Below, piece by piece: positions 33,747-42,189 of a stretch of 64,000 nucleotides of DNA (position 1 is the first letter of the stretch; every line of letters begins with the position of its first letter). Source of the stretch: an uncultured Ruminococcus sp. (GTDB taxonomy: Bacteria; Bacillota; Clostridia; Oscillospirales; Ruminococcaceae); NCBI GenBank assembly GCA_934463425.1, contig CAKSJP010000008.1, forward strand, positions 16,817-80,816, read 5' to 3'. The notes under the pieces are model-generated. The model did no database searches and was not told the DNA's origin. It saw nothing but the letters and a program-made list of their open reading frames with translations. Position numbers and translations under genes: made by a program.

Positions 33747-34213
33747 TCGCCGCGACCTCCTTTACAAGTCCATTTTTGCAAAACATCATCTCCCAGATTC
33801 TTCCGCATTTGCTTGGCGACCCGGAGAAATGCCTCCTGATCCTCCTCCGAGATGCCGCGCGCCAGCATTTCTTCAAAGCCAGCAATGTCCGACTCGATCT
33901 GACAATGCAGATCTTTTGCCTTTTGCGTCAGCACAATGCGTTTGAGCCGCGCATCCTGCGCCACGCTTTCCCGCTGGATCAGCCCGTTTTTCTCCATCAG
34001 CTGCAAAGTCACCGTCACTGTGGAACGGCTAATGGAAAACGCCTTTTCGATATCCCGCTGAAACACATCCCGTTCCTGATTCTCATACAGATACCGGATG
34101 AGATAGCCGTGCATGCCCGTCAGACGGTCTGCGTCCTGGTGCGCCGCAGAATAGCCGCGCTGCCGTGCCATCAGCTTTTCCAGCCGGTGAATTTCCAATC
34201 CCAAATGCCGCAT
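33743..34213 (-). CDS. MarR-family transcriptional regulator
   Basis: 156 residues. The winged helix contains YLYENQERDVFQRDIEKAF and SRSTVTVTLQLMEKNGLIQRE, followed by the wing DARLKRIVLT; helices at both ends form the dimer. First gene of a three-gene operon with overlapping starts, so it most likely represses the ABC exporter until a drug or metabolite binds. A perfect palindrome lies in its upstream region (34266-34287). Confidence 0.93.
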   Translation of the reverse strand: MRHLGLEIHRLEKLMARQRGYSAAHQDADRLTGMHGYLIRYLYENQERDVFQRDIEKAFSISRSTVTVTLQLMEKNGLIQRESVAQDARLKRIVLTQKAKDLHCQIESDIAGFEEMLARGISEEDQEAFLRVAKQMRKNLGDDVLQKWTCKGGRGE

Positions 34214-34247
34214 CTCTGCCCCCTTTCTGCACCGTTTCGGCGCTTGT

Positions 34248-34311
34248 TATTTTTGTTTAGTGCAAAACAGTTTAATATAAAACTGTTTACTGTAAAACTA
34301 TTTTAGCACAC
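34248..34311 (-). promoter_or_regulatory. Probable MarR operator region
   Basis: The perfect palindrome AACAGTTT-AATATA-AAACTGTT spans 34266-34287 and is flanked by related half-sites (GTTTAGTGCAAAAC on one side, TAAAACTATTTTA on the other), about 55 bases before marR. The pattern of repeated AAAC-n-GTTT arms fits cooperative binding of a MarR dimer over the promoter. Confidence 0.75.
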
Positions 34312-34371
34312 TCCCCGGAAATGTCAAGGGCACATTTTTAAAGTTTACATTCTTTTCAAAAATCTGCCGAT

Positions 34372-34401
34372 TTGACAAAGGCAAGGGGAACATGGTATAC
34401 T
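34372..34401 (+). promoter_or_regulatory. Promoter of the 34434 membrane protein gene
   Basis: TTGACA (34372-34377), 18 bases, TATACT (34396-34401). An apparent ATG at 34392 falls just before the -10 box, so it cannot be the start codon. Confidence 0.85.
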
Positions 34402-34433
34402 ATAAAAAACACAAAAGAAGGAGGCTCTTCCTC

Positions 34434-35027
34434 TTGAAAAAATACCGCTATTACTTACCGCCCCGGTCGAAGCTGCCCTTTGCGGCAGGGATTCTCGCCG
34501 GACTGCTGGGACTGAATACCATATACACGCTGTGTGCCATGCCCTATTACACCCACTACTGGGACTATTGGGCAACCCTGATCGCCGGTGTCCTGCTGTG
34601 TGTATTCAGCTTTCTCTTTCGGCAGCGGCACACAGAACTGACACTGATCCCGGCGGCAATGCTGGCGCTGATCGCCTGCTTTACCCCGAACCTGATCCAT
34701 TGGATGGAGGTAGGCCTGTTCTTTCTGCTGCTTCTGGAATGGCTGGTGCAGCTGCCGAAATGGATGGGCGCGATCTGCCGGCTGGCAGGTGTGGTTTTGA
34801 CCGGGATCGGCGGCATCGCCATTCTTGCGCCGATGCTGGAACGCATCCAGACGCTCTCCGAAAAGGGCATCGCCACAGCAGATTTTGTGCTCCCCTTTGT
34901 TGTCCGGAGTCTGGGCGGCGACCTGATGATCCTGCTGTCATTTTTGCTGATGGTGTTCGCAATGCGTCCCCACATTCTCCCCGGCTGGATGGACGAGGGA
35001 GACCGATACGACCGCATCTGGGAATAG
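34434..35027 (+). CDS. Membrane protein of unknown function
   Basis: 197 residues with about six hydrophobic helices (for example LPFAAGILAGLLGLNTIYTL, WATLIAGVLLCVFSFLF, MLALIACFTPNLIHWMEVGL) and short basic loops; no family recognised. The TTG at 34434 is chosen as start: AAGGAGG lies nine bases upstream and the promoter overlaps the earlier ATG. Single gene with its own promoter and terminator, divergent from marR. Confidence 0.75.
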   Translation: MKKYRYYLPPRSKLPFAAGILAGLLGLNTIYTLCAMPYYTHYWDYWATLIAGVLLCVFSFLFRQRHTELTLIPAAMLALIACFTPNLIHWMEVGLFFLLLLEWLVQLPKWMGAICRLAGVVLTGIGGIAILAPMLERIQTLSEKGIATADFVLPFVVRSLGGDLMILLSFLLMVFAMRPHILPGWMDEGDRYDRIWE

Positions 35028-35048
35028 CGCCAGCATCATACCCAAAAC

Positions 35049-35093
35049 AAAAACCGTACCCCGGTATGTGCCGAGGTACGGTTTTTTTCTATC
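35049..35093 (+). terminator. Bidirectional terminator
   Basis: ACCGTACC and GGTACGGT form the outer stem with inner CGG/CCG pairing, followed by TTTTTTT; it separates convergent genes. Confidence 0.88.
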
Positions 35094-35105
35094 TGTGTGA
35101 CGCAT

Positions 35106-36089
35106 TTATGCGCGCTTTTGTTCTTCCATGCAGTGCAGGATGCCGTCCCGCAGTGCTTCCGGGCTGCCCATTTCCACAAAGGTGATGCCCGGCATGCCGT
35201 CCGTATAGCGTTCCCGTGTAGCGGCATTGTCGCCCAGGATCATGGGCTTTTCCATTGCTTCATAGATATACGCCTTGCCGGGAATGGTGCGGTTCGCCTT
35301 GCCGTTTTCCTTATTGAAGTGTCCGGCGAGACAGAGGTCTGCCTGGCTGATGCGCTCTGCCAGCTCCGGCTGCGAAAGCCACCGGATATAGGTGATGTTG
35401 TCGCTCTCCGCGGGCGTGACCTTTTGGTCAACAGGCCCGATAAAGTAAAAGTGAATCCGGGGATCGTCCGCCAACAGCGCCATTGCCTGCATGATGACAT
35501 CCACGCCCTGCACCGGCAGTACACTGCCGAAATACAGCACGATAAACTGCTCCTTCAGCTCCGGCGGCTTCACCTGCGGACGGGGATAATAGATGCTGGT
35601 GTCCGCGTCCAGATACAGCGTTTCAATGGCAGAACGCGCCTTGCCGAACTCCGCGGAGAAATAGTCACCGTGAGCGTTGGTATCACTGATAACATGGTCT
35701 GCCAGCTTCAGTGTCCGGGTGTCGATCCAGTGGCAGAACTTTGCGCCGAGAGACCCGGGGCGCAGCTTTTTCCGGTCACAGACCATAGTATCATAGACCG
35801 AAATGAAAAAGTCGATGTCCACCGTATTTTTCCGAAAACGGTGCGCAAACAGCGGCAACACCAGCTGGGGCGCAAAGCCCAGAAAGACAGCATCGAAGGG
35901 CTTCATGGACATGGTACAGAGCTTTCCGTACACATGGAGCAGCCGCTTGGCATAGCTCTTTTCCCGGCTGCCCAGAACAGTCACGCTTTTTGCGGTCTGC
36001 TTGATAAGCCGTATTTCCTGGGTATTCCGGAGATAGTCCAGGTTTTTCGTCGTGACGAACAGTACGTTCTGATTTTCATAAGACTGCAA
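35106..36089 (-). CDS. Glycosyltransferase, family 4-like
   Basis: 327 residues, GT-B fold. The C-terminal half has the family-4 pattern: FIVLYFGSVLPVQGVDVIMQAM (donor-domain start), HFYFIGPVDQ, and KAYIYEAMEKPMILGDN (the E-x7-E-like nucleotide-sugar binding segment). The N-terminal acceptor domain is short. Substrate unknown; possibly wall or exopolysaccharide. Fourteen bases after the aspartate kinase gene, so probably co-transcribed although functionally unrelated. Confidence 0.8.
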   Translation of the reverse strand: MQSYENQNVLFVTTKNLDYLRNTQEIRLIKQTAKSVTVLGSREKSYAKRLLHVYGKLCTMSMKPFDAVFLGFAPQLVLPLFAHRFRKNTVDIDFFISVYDTMVCDRKKLRPGSLGAKFCHWIDTRTLKLADHVISDTNAHGDYFSAEFGKARSAIETLYLDADTSIYYPRPQVKPPELKEQFIVLYFGSVLPVQGVDVIMQAMALLADDPRIHFYFIGPVDQKVTPAESDNITYIRWLSQPELAERISQADLCLAGHFNKENGKANRTIPGKAYIYEAMEKPMILGDNAATRERYTDGMPGITFVEMGSPEALRDGILHCMEEQKRA

Positions 36090-36103
36090 GATACTGCCCC
36101 GCC

Positions 36104-37432
36104 TTATGCCACAGAGTTGACGAACATGTCATAGATGCAGCGGATCGCCTGCTCAAAGTCCGTTTCCTTCACGGCAACAATGACATTCAGCTCACTGGAG
36201 CCCTGGTCGATCATGCGGACATTGATGTGTGCGTGCGCCAGTGCCGCAAAGATTCGTGCAGCAACGCCGCGCGTCCGGCACATGCCGCGGCCAACCACAG
36301 CGATCAGCGCGATACCGTCCTCGGTCTCGATACTGTCCGGCTGTACTGCCTTGATGATCTCGGTGCGGATCTCTTCTTCCAGACCGTTCAGGTGCTCAGA
36401 ATCCACGATCACTGTCATGGAGTCGATGCTGGATGGCATATGCTCCAGCGGGATCTGGTGTTCCGACAGCACATTCAGCACGTCGCGGCAGAAACCGATC
36501 TGGCTGTTCATCAGATCCTTGTGGATATTGATGGAGGTGAAGTCCTTCTTGCCGGCAATACCGGTGATGGTATAAGCAGACAGTTCCTCATCGGTGCTGT
36601 CCGGTACGATCATCGTGCCCGGCTCTTCCGGTGCATTGGTGTTGCGGATATTGATGGGGATGCCTGCGGAACGAACCGGGAAGATGGCAGCCTCGTGCAG
36701 AACTGATGCACCCATATAGGACAGCTCACGCAGTTCGGTATAGGTGATGGTGCGGATCACTGCCGGATTGTCTACGATACGGGGATCAGCAACCAGGAAG
36801 CCGGAAACATCTGTCCAGTTCTCATACAGCGAAGCCTTGACTGCACCGGCTACGATAGAACCGGTGACATCGCTTCCGCCGCGGGAGAAGGTCTTGACAT
36901 AGCCGTCTGCGCCGCAGCCGTAGAAGCCGGGAACCACAGCATTTTCCAGATTGCTCAGGCGCTCGCGGAGCACCTTCTCAGTCTTTTCATCGTTCAGGCT
37001 GCCGTCCGGCCGGAAGAAGATCACTTCTGCCGCATCCACAAAGGGAAAGCCCAGATATGCAGCGATGACCTTACCATTCAGATATTCGCCGCGGCTTGCC
37101 GCATAATCCTTTCCGGCGCGCTTTTTAAAGTTCTCTGCGATCTCCGCAAATTCTGCATCCAGAGAAAATTCCATGCCCAGACCGGCAATGATATCGTTAT
37201 ACCGTGCACGGATCGCCTCCAGCGCATCGGAAAAATCCAAACCCTGTTCTGCCAGGTCATAGCAGGTATACAGCATATCGGTGACCTTGATGTCATCAGA
37301 AAAGCGCTTGCCCGGCGCAGACGGTACAACATACCGCCGCTGCGGGTCTGCCTGGATAATCGCCGCCGCCTTCTGGATCTGCTTGGCATCTGCCAGACTG
37401 CTTCCACCGAATTTTACTACTTTTGTTGCCAT
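36104..37432 (-). CDS. lysC: Aspartate kinase
   Basis: 442 residues, monofunctional. Phosphorylates aspartate, the first step to lysine, threonine and methionine. N-terminus VVKFGGSSLADAKQI (ATP site KFGGSS), TFSRGGSDVTGSI (substrate and catalytic region), and two C-terminal ACT domains (from ITGIAGKKDFTSINI and IALIAVVGRGM) that bind inhibitory amino acids. The ATG at 37432 gives the conserved start MATKVVKFGG; its ribosome site is weak (GAGTGAG). A GAGAAGAAGC/GCTTCTCTC hairpin lies just before it in a ~125-base leader and might modulate initiation. Confidence 0.93.
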   Translation of the reverse strand: MATKVVKFGGSSLADAKQIQKAAAIIQADPQRRYVVPSAPGKRFSDDIKVTDMLYTCYDLAEQGLDFSDALEAIRARYNDIIAGLGMEFSLDAEFAEIAENFKKRAGKDYAASRGEYLNGKVIAAYLGFPFVDAAEVIFFRPDGSLNDEKTEKVLRERLSNLENAVVPGFYGCGADGYVKTFSRGGSDVTGSIVAGAVKASLYENWTDVSGFLVADPRIVDNPAVIRTITYTELRELSYMGASVLHEAAIFPVRSAGIPINIRNTNAPEEPGTMIVPDSTDEELSAYTITGIAGKKDFTSINIHKDLMNSQIGFCRDVLNVLSEHQIPLEHMPSSIDSMTVIVDSEHLNGLEEEIRTEIIKAVQPDSIETEDGIALIAVVGRGMCRTRGVAARIFAALAHAHINVRMIDQGSSELNVIVAVKETDFEQAIRCIYDMFVNSVA

Positions 37433-37562
37433 ATGTCTCACTCTGAGAGAAGCCCGGATCAGCTTCTTCTCGCTCCTTACTACATTGATATTTACGGCTG
37501 TTTCCGGAGCGCCGCCGACTCCTGCGGATGCCCTTTTCCGCGGCATCACACGATACTATATT

Positions 37563-37591
37563 AGTATATTGTTTTTCCGAAAAAAAATCAA
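37563..37591 (-). promoter_or_regulatory. Promoter of the aspartate kinase gene
   Basis: TTGATT (37586-37591), 17 bases, TATACT (37563-37568) on the minus strand. Confidence 0.72.
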
Positions 37592-37825
37592 TAGGGAAAT
37601 ACAACAATTTTTCCCCGTTTTTATTTGTGTTTTTGGTAAATACGCTTGTATTTATCCGACGGACAGATCAGGAGTCTGCCGTTTTTCCTGTACTGCCGTT
37701 CACGCATCGTCTTTCTTCATAAATAATCGGTACATATTTTGTGCAGCTTGTACATCCTATTGTATGAAAGGTGTAAATTATCCGAAATCATAGCTCTCAT
37801 CCTATATGTTAAAACAAAAAAGATA
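37592..37825. other. Intergenic region between divergent genes, nothing recognised
   Basis: About 235 A/T-rich bases between the aspartate kinase promoter and the promoter of the PQ-loop gene. Short frames on both strands lack ribosome sites. No hairpin or repeat stands out. Confidence 0.4.
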
Positions 37826-37855
37826 TTAGACATCCGAAATGATCCGTGATATACT
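37826..37855 (+). promoter_or_regulatory. Probable promoter of the PQ-loop gene
   Basis: TTAGAC (37826-37831), 18 bases, TATACT (37850-37855). Confidence 0.6.
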
Positions 37856-37921
37856 GAGTAAGACGAAAGAGAAGTCCCGTTTTCACAGGCACGATATAAG
37901 ACTGCACAGGAGGATATGACA

Positions 37922-38374
37922 ATGGGTGGAATTTTAGAAACAGCAATGCTGATCTGCTTCGGCTGTTCCTGGCCGATCAATCTGGTGAAAAACTATAAAT
38001 GCCGCAGTGCAAAGGCCATGAGCCTGCCGTTCATTCTCCTGCTGATGATCGGTTATATCGCCGGCATCTGTGCCAAGTTCATCATCGGCGTCAATGCACA
38101 TAATGCTTATGTCCTGGTAGTTTATCTGCTGAACCTCGCCATGGTGACTGCAAATCTGTTCGTCTACTTCCGCAACTGCGCACTGGACCGCAAGGCAGAG
38201 CTCTGCGCTGAAGATGTACAGACAGACGATCCGGCAATGGATCTGTTGGCAGCTTCTGTAGCAAAGCAGGTACAGCAGCGCACCAAGGAACAGCCCCGTG
38301 TTCTGCGTCCTAAAGCTGCCGGAAACGCTGCCGTTCTGGATTATATCCAGTGGGGCAAGACGTTTGAAGAATAA
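37922..38374 (+). CDS. PQ-loop/SemiSWEET-like small membrane protein
   Basis: 150 residues. Three membrane helices (about residues 3-17, 35-56, 62-84) followed by a ~60-residue soluble tail. The first helix ends in WPINLVKNYKCRSAKAMSLPF, which resembles the PQ-loop signature (P-Q-x-x-K ... KS-x-x-x-S) of SWEET/SemiSWEET sugar carriers, and three helices is the SemiSWEET repeat; the Q is replaced, and the tail is unusual, so transport of sugars is only a guess. The ATG at 37922 is chosen (AGGAGG eight bases upstream) rather than the ATG at 37916. Confidence 0.7.
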   Translation: MGGILETAMLICFGCSWPINLVKNYKCRSAKAMSLPFILLLMIGYIAGICAKFIIGVNAHNAYVLVVYLLNLAMVTANLFVYFRNCALDRKAELCAEDVQTDDPAMDLLAASVAKQVQQRTKEQPRVLRPKAAGNAAVLDYIQWGKTFEE

Positions 38375-38395
38375 GTGAAGATACCTCTCCCCTGG

Positions 38396-38446
38396 AGGCC
38401 GCACACTTTTACACGCATCTTTTGTGTGCGGTTTCCTTTCCAATCG
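38396..38446 (+). terminator. Terminator of the PQ-loop gene
   Basis: CCGCACAC and GTGTGCGG pair around a 17-base loop, followed by TTTCCTTT. Confidence 0.7.
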
Positions 38447-38481
38447 CCTGCTTTATAGTGCAGGCTGCATATATCCCACGG

Positions 38482-38520
38482 AAAAAGCTGACTGATTTTG
38501 ACAGGTCAGCTTTTTTCGTT
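38482..38520 (+). terminator. Second terminator hairpin upstream of the PL11 gene
   Basis: AAGCTGAC and GTCAGCTT pair around a 12-base loop and are followed by TTTT; A-runs precede it, so it can work both ways. Confidence 0.75.
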
Positions 38521-38573
38521 TCCGAAAAAAATGGTTTTGTGCATTATATCTATAATTTTTCCAATTATGTATA

Positions 38574-38602
38574 TTGACATCGACAAACAAAACAGCTATA
38601 AT
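38574..38602 (+). promoter_or_regulatory. Promoter of the rhamnogalacturonan lyase gene
   Basis: TTGACA (38574-38579), 17 bases, TATAAT (38597-38602), about 98 bases before the start codon. Confidence 0.9.
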
Positions 38603-38699
38603 AAAGATGTATGCACGGCATCTTGCTGTGCGGAAAACGCATGCAGTCTGTGCGATAATTTCTGAAGCACAGACAAACCAACACTTGAGGTGAATGTTT

Positions 38700-41600
38700 A
38701 TGAAGAAGAAACTGACGGCATGGCTCACGGCAGCTGCCGCAGGACTGTCCATGGTGACAGCAGTACTTCCGCAGACGGCAATGTCTGCATCCGCCGCAGG
38801 AAGCATCCAGGCGGAATATCTGGATCGCGGCATCTCCGCCATCAACACCGGTTCGGGAATGCTGGTCAGCTGGCGTTTTCTCGCCAACGATTCCGACAGC
38901 GCCGTGTTCCAGCTGTACCGGAACAACACACTGATCTACACCAGCAGCGCCGGAGAGTCCACCTGTTATCTGGACGCAAGCGGCAAAAGCACAGATCAGT
39001 ACCGGGTGGACACTGTGGAAGGCGGCAAGGTGGTCTCCACTGCCAACTGCACCATGATCTCCAGCCAGAACTATTTTCAGCTGAATCTGGATCCGCCCAC
39101 CGGCAGCGGCTGCACCTATTCTCCCAATGACTGTTCCGTCGGCGATGTGGACGGCGACGGCATGTACGAGATCTTTATGAAATGGGATCCCTCCAACTCC
39201 AAGGACAATTCCCAGAAGGGAAAGACCGGGAATGTATTTATCGACTGCTACCGTCTGGACGGCACACGGCTGTGGCGCATCGACCTGGGCAAAAATATCC
39301 GTGCCGGCGCGCACTATACCCAGTTTTTCGTGGCAGACTTCGACTGTGACGGAAAGGCGGAGATGACCTGCAAAACCGCAGACGGCACTGTAGACGGCAA
39401 GGGCAAGGTCATCGGCGATGCCTCCAAGGATTATCGAAATTCCAGTGGCTATGTCCTCTCCGGCCCGGAATATTACACGCTGTTTGACGGCAGCACCGGC
39501 GCAGCTCTGGACACCGTGAACTATGAACCGTCCCGCGGCACAGTCTCCAAATGGGGCGACAGCTACGGCAACCGCGTAGACCGCTTCTGGGGCACTGTGG
39601 CATACCTGGACGGCAGCAAGCCCAGTGTTGTCACCGGACGGGGCTATTACACCCGCATGACAGCCACCGCCTATGACGTGGTCAACAAAAAACTGGTGAA
39701 ACGCTGGGCGTTTGATACCGGAAACGATAAGAGCGTTGCCGGCTACGGCGACGGCAACCACAACAGCATGGCTGCCGATGTGGACGGCGACGGCAAGCAG
39801 GAAATCATCACCGGCTCCACCTGTATCGACGACAACGGCAAGGTGCTGTGGTGTCTGAACAAGGGACACGGCGATGCCATGCATCTGGGCGATCTTCTCC
39901 CCGACCGCAAGGGGCTGGAACTGTGGATCTGCCACGAAGACAAACCCTACGGCGTTTCACTGGTAGACGCTTCCAACGGCAAGATCATCTTCCACAAGGA
40001 CGGTTCCGGCGACACCGGACGCTGCTGTGCAGACAATGTCTGGACAGGCAACAAGGGAGCAGAGTTCTGGGGACTGGGGAATGATGTCTTTGACGGCAGC
40101 GGCAATACGCTCAGTTGCCGGAGACCGGCAGTCAACTTTTTGTCCTACTGGGACGGCGACTTAGAGCGTGAGATCCTGGACGGCTACACCGACTCCCCTG
40201 CCACCATTTCCAAAATGGGCGCAGACGGCAAGCTGACCACCCTGCTCACCACAGACGGCTATTACACCTGCAACACCACCAAGGGTACGCCCTGTCTCTC
40301 GGCAGACATCTTCGGCGACTGGCGGGAAGAACTGATCGTCCGGGCGGCAGACAGCAAGTCTATCCGGATCTACTGCACGCCCTATGACACAGACTACCGC
40401 ATCACCACTCTGATGCATGATCCCCAGTACCGGGTGCAGGTCTCTGCCCAGCAGACTGCCTATAACCAGCCGCCCCACCCAAGCTTTTATCTGGGTTCTG
40501 ACCAGCCCCTGCCGACGCGTCCCAGCGTCACTGTACTGGGGCAGGCCACGCCCACACCCACACCGACTCCTGACCCGGAACCGGTAACACCTACCGCAGC
40601 TGTACTCCCGGAGGGCACAGTGTTCATGCTGAAAAATGTGAACAGCGGTCTCTATCTGGAGGTTGCCAACGGCAGCGCTGAGGCTGGGGCAAATCTGCAG
40701 CAGTGGGGCGCAGACAGCGCCGCAGCACACAACACCTGGCGCGCCGTTTCTGCCGGAGACGGATATTACTATCTGTACAGCCAGGTAGGAGACAAGATCA
40801 CCTACCTCATGGACATTTCCGGCGGCAAGGCGGACAACGGCACAAATGCTGCCCTCTGGACAAAGAGCAGCCGGGAACAGGCACAGCAGTTCCTGTTCGC
40901 CAAAAACAGCGACGGTTCTTACACCATCTATACCAAAGCGTCCGATCTGAAAAGCTGCATTGAGGTGGAGAGTGCCAGCAAATCCAGCGGTGCGAACGTC
41001 CAGCAATATGAGAGCAACGGCAACGCCTGCCAGCACTGGAATCTGGAGGAAGTCGCCGACACCGGCGTAAAAATGGATACCACAAAGGTTTATCAGTTCC
41101 AGAACAGCAACAGCGGTCTGCTGCTGGAGGTGGTCAACGCCAGCGCCGAAGCCGGAGCCAATGTCCAGCAGTGGGGCGAGAACGGCAATGACTGCCAGAA
41201 GTGGACGCTCAAGGAATTCGGCGACGGCTATTACTACATCCTGTCTCAGCTGAGCGACGGCAAGACCTATTATCTGGATGTTGCTGACGGCAAGAGCGAT
41301 GACGGCACGAACATCCAGATCTTTACCAACAACAAATCCTCTACCCAGTTGTTCAAGTTTATCCCCAACCCGGACGGCACATACTACATTGTCACACGGG
41401 CAACCAGAGACAAGGGCGGACTGGGTGTCTCCGGAGCATCAAAGGATGCCGGAGCAAATGTCATCCAGTGGACGAAAAACGGCAGCGCCGACCAGAAGTG
41501 GATCGTCACAGCCATCGGTGATATTACCGCTCCGGTAACCACAGAAGCCACAACTGTGACAACAGCTGCGTCCTCTACAGAGACCACCGCAGGAACACCT

Positions 41601-42089
41601 GCTGTTACAGAAACAGAAGCACCGGTGACCACAGAACAACCCGTGACAACAGAAAACGTCACAACCACAACAACAGAGGCCGCCACATCAACCACTACAG
41701 GAGGGTCCGCTTCTGAAACAGTTCTCACTACGGCAGCCACAACAGCGGTTTCTACAGAAACGGCACCGAACACAACAGAAGCCCCGGCAACAACGCCCGA
41801 AGAGACCAGCTCTGCCACAGAGACCACGGCTTCGGCAACTGACGCTTCGACTGCATCGGAAAGCACCTCTGCTGCACCGTCTGCGGTCTTCTACGGAGAT
41901 GTCAACCTGGACGGCAGAGTGGATATCACAGACGCAGTCCTTTTAAACAAGGCGATCGCCGGCGCAGTCAAGCTGGACAATGCCGCACTGGTCAATGCCG
42001 ATTGTGATGCAAACGGCGAAATGAGCACCAATGATGCCATTTCCCTGCTGCGCTTCCTGGTGCACCTGATCGACAGCCTGCCGCAGTAA
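38700..42089 (+). CDS. Secreted rhamnogalacturonan lyase (PL11) with two ricin-type CBMs and a dockerin
   Basis: 1129 residues. Signal peptide (MKKKLTAWLTAAAAGLSMVT..., cut near SASA). Residues about 38-620 match PL11 rhamnogalacturonan lyases such as YesW: AEYLDRGISAINTGSGMLVS, VGDVDGDGMYEIFMKWDPSN, RIDLGKNIRAGAHYTQF; calcium-dependent eliminases of the pectin RG-I backbone. A Pro/Thr linker leads to two ricin-like trefoil modules (each with NSGLYLEV or NSGLLLEV and AGANLQQWG), a ~110-residue Thr-rich linker, and a type I dockerin with calcium loops DVNLDGRVDITD and DCDANGEMSTND, which should dock it into a cellulosome. The ATG at 38700 is preferred (GAGGTG seven bases upstream). Confidence 0.93.
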   Translation: MKKKLTAWLTAAAAGLSMVTAVLPQTAMSASAAGSIQAEYLDRGISAINTGSGMLVSWRFLANDSDSAVFQLYRNNTLIYTSSAGESTCYLDASGKSTDQYRVDTVEGGKVVSTANCTMISSQNYFQLNLDPPTGSGCTYSPNDCSVGDVDGDGMYEIFMKWDPSNSKDNSQKGKTGNVFIDCYRLDGTRLWRIDLGKNIRAGAHYTQFFVADFDCDGKAEMTCKTADGTVDGKGKVIGDASKDYRNSSGYVLSGPEYYTLFDGSTGAALDTVNYEPSRGTVSKWGDSYGNRVDRFWGTVAYLDGSKPSVVTGRGYYTRMTATAYDVVNKKLVKRWAFDTGNDKSVAGYGDGNHNSMAADVDGDGKQEIITGSTCIDDNGKVLWCLNKGHGDAMHLGDLLPDRKGLELWICHEDKPYGVSLVDASNGKIIFHKDGSGDTGRCCADNVWTGNKGAEFWGLGNDVFDGSGNTLSCRRPAVNFLSYWDGDLEREILDGYTDSPATISKMGADGKLTTLLTTDGYYTCNTTKGTPCLSADIFGDWREELIVRAADSKSIRIYCTPYDTDYRITTLMHDPQYRVQVSAQQTAYNQPPHPSFYLGSDQPLPTRPSVTVLGQATPTPTPTPDPEPVTPTAAVLPEGTVFMLKNVNSGLYLEVANGSAEAGANLQQWGADSAAAHNTWRAVSAGDGYYYLYSQVGDKITYLMDISGGKADNGTNAALWTKSSREQAQQFLFAKNSDGSYTIYTKASDLKSCIEVESASKSSGANVQQYESNGNACQHWNLEEVADTGVKMDTTKVYQFQNSNSGLLLEVVNASAEAGANVQQWGENGNDCQKWTLKEFGDGYYYILSQLSDGKTYYLDVADGKSDDGTNIQIFTNNKSSTQLFKFIPNPDGTYYIVTRATRDKGGLGVSGASKDAGANVIQWTKNGSADQKWIVTAIGDITAPVTTEATTVTTAASSTETTAGTPAVTETEAPVTTEQPVTTENVTTTTTEAATSTTTGGSASETVLTTAATTAVSTETAPNTTEAPATTPEETSSATETTASATDASTASESTSAAPSAVFYGDVNLDGRVDITDAVLLNKAIAGAVKLDNAALVNADCDANGEMSTNDAISLLRFLVHLIDSLPQ

Positions 42090-42126
42090 CGGCAGCACCT
42101 GACAACATGCCATAACACAAGAAACA

Positions 42127-42170
42127 GAAAAAAGCCTGGAGACGATCTCACATGTCTCCAGGCTTTTTGT
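42127..42170 (+). terminator. Bidirectional terminator between PL11 and hisC
   Basis: AAAAAGCCTGGAGAC and GTCTCCAGGCTTTTT form a long perfect stem with T-runs on both strands. Confidence 0.92.
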
Positions 42171-42189
42171 GATGCATCATACAGACCGC

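Noticed and set aside
37433..37556. Lysine riboswitch before the aspartate kinase gene
   Set aside because: The leader is about 125 bases, too short, and lacks the conserved lysine-aptamer segments.
38565..41866. Minus-strand frames of 456, 291 and 160 codons
   Set aside because: Shadows of the PL11 dockerin gene.
42090..42118. Another copy of the dispersed palindrome (CGGCAGCACC near the PL11 stop)
   Set aside because: Only ten bases match and no inverted arm is present.
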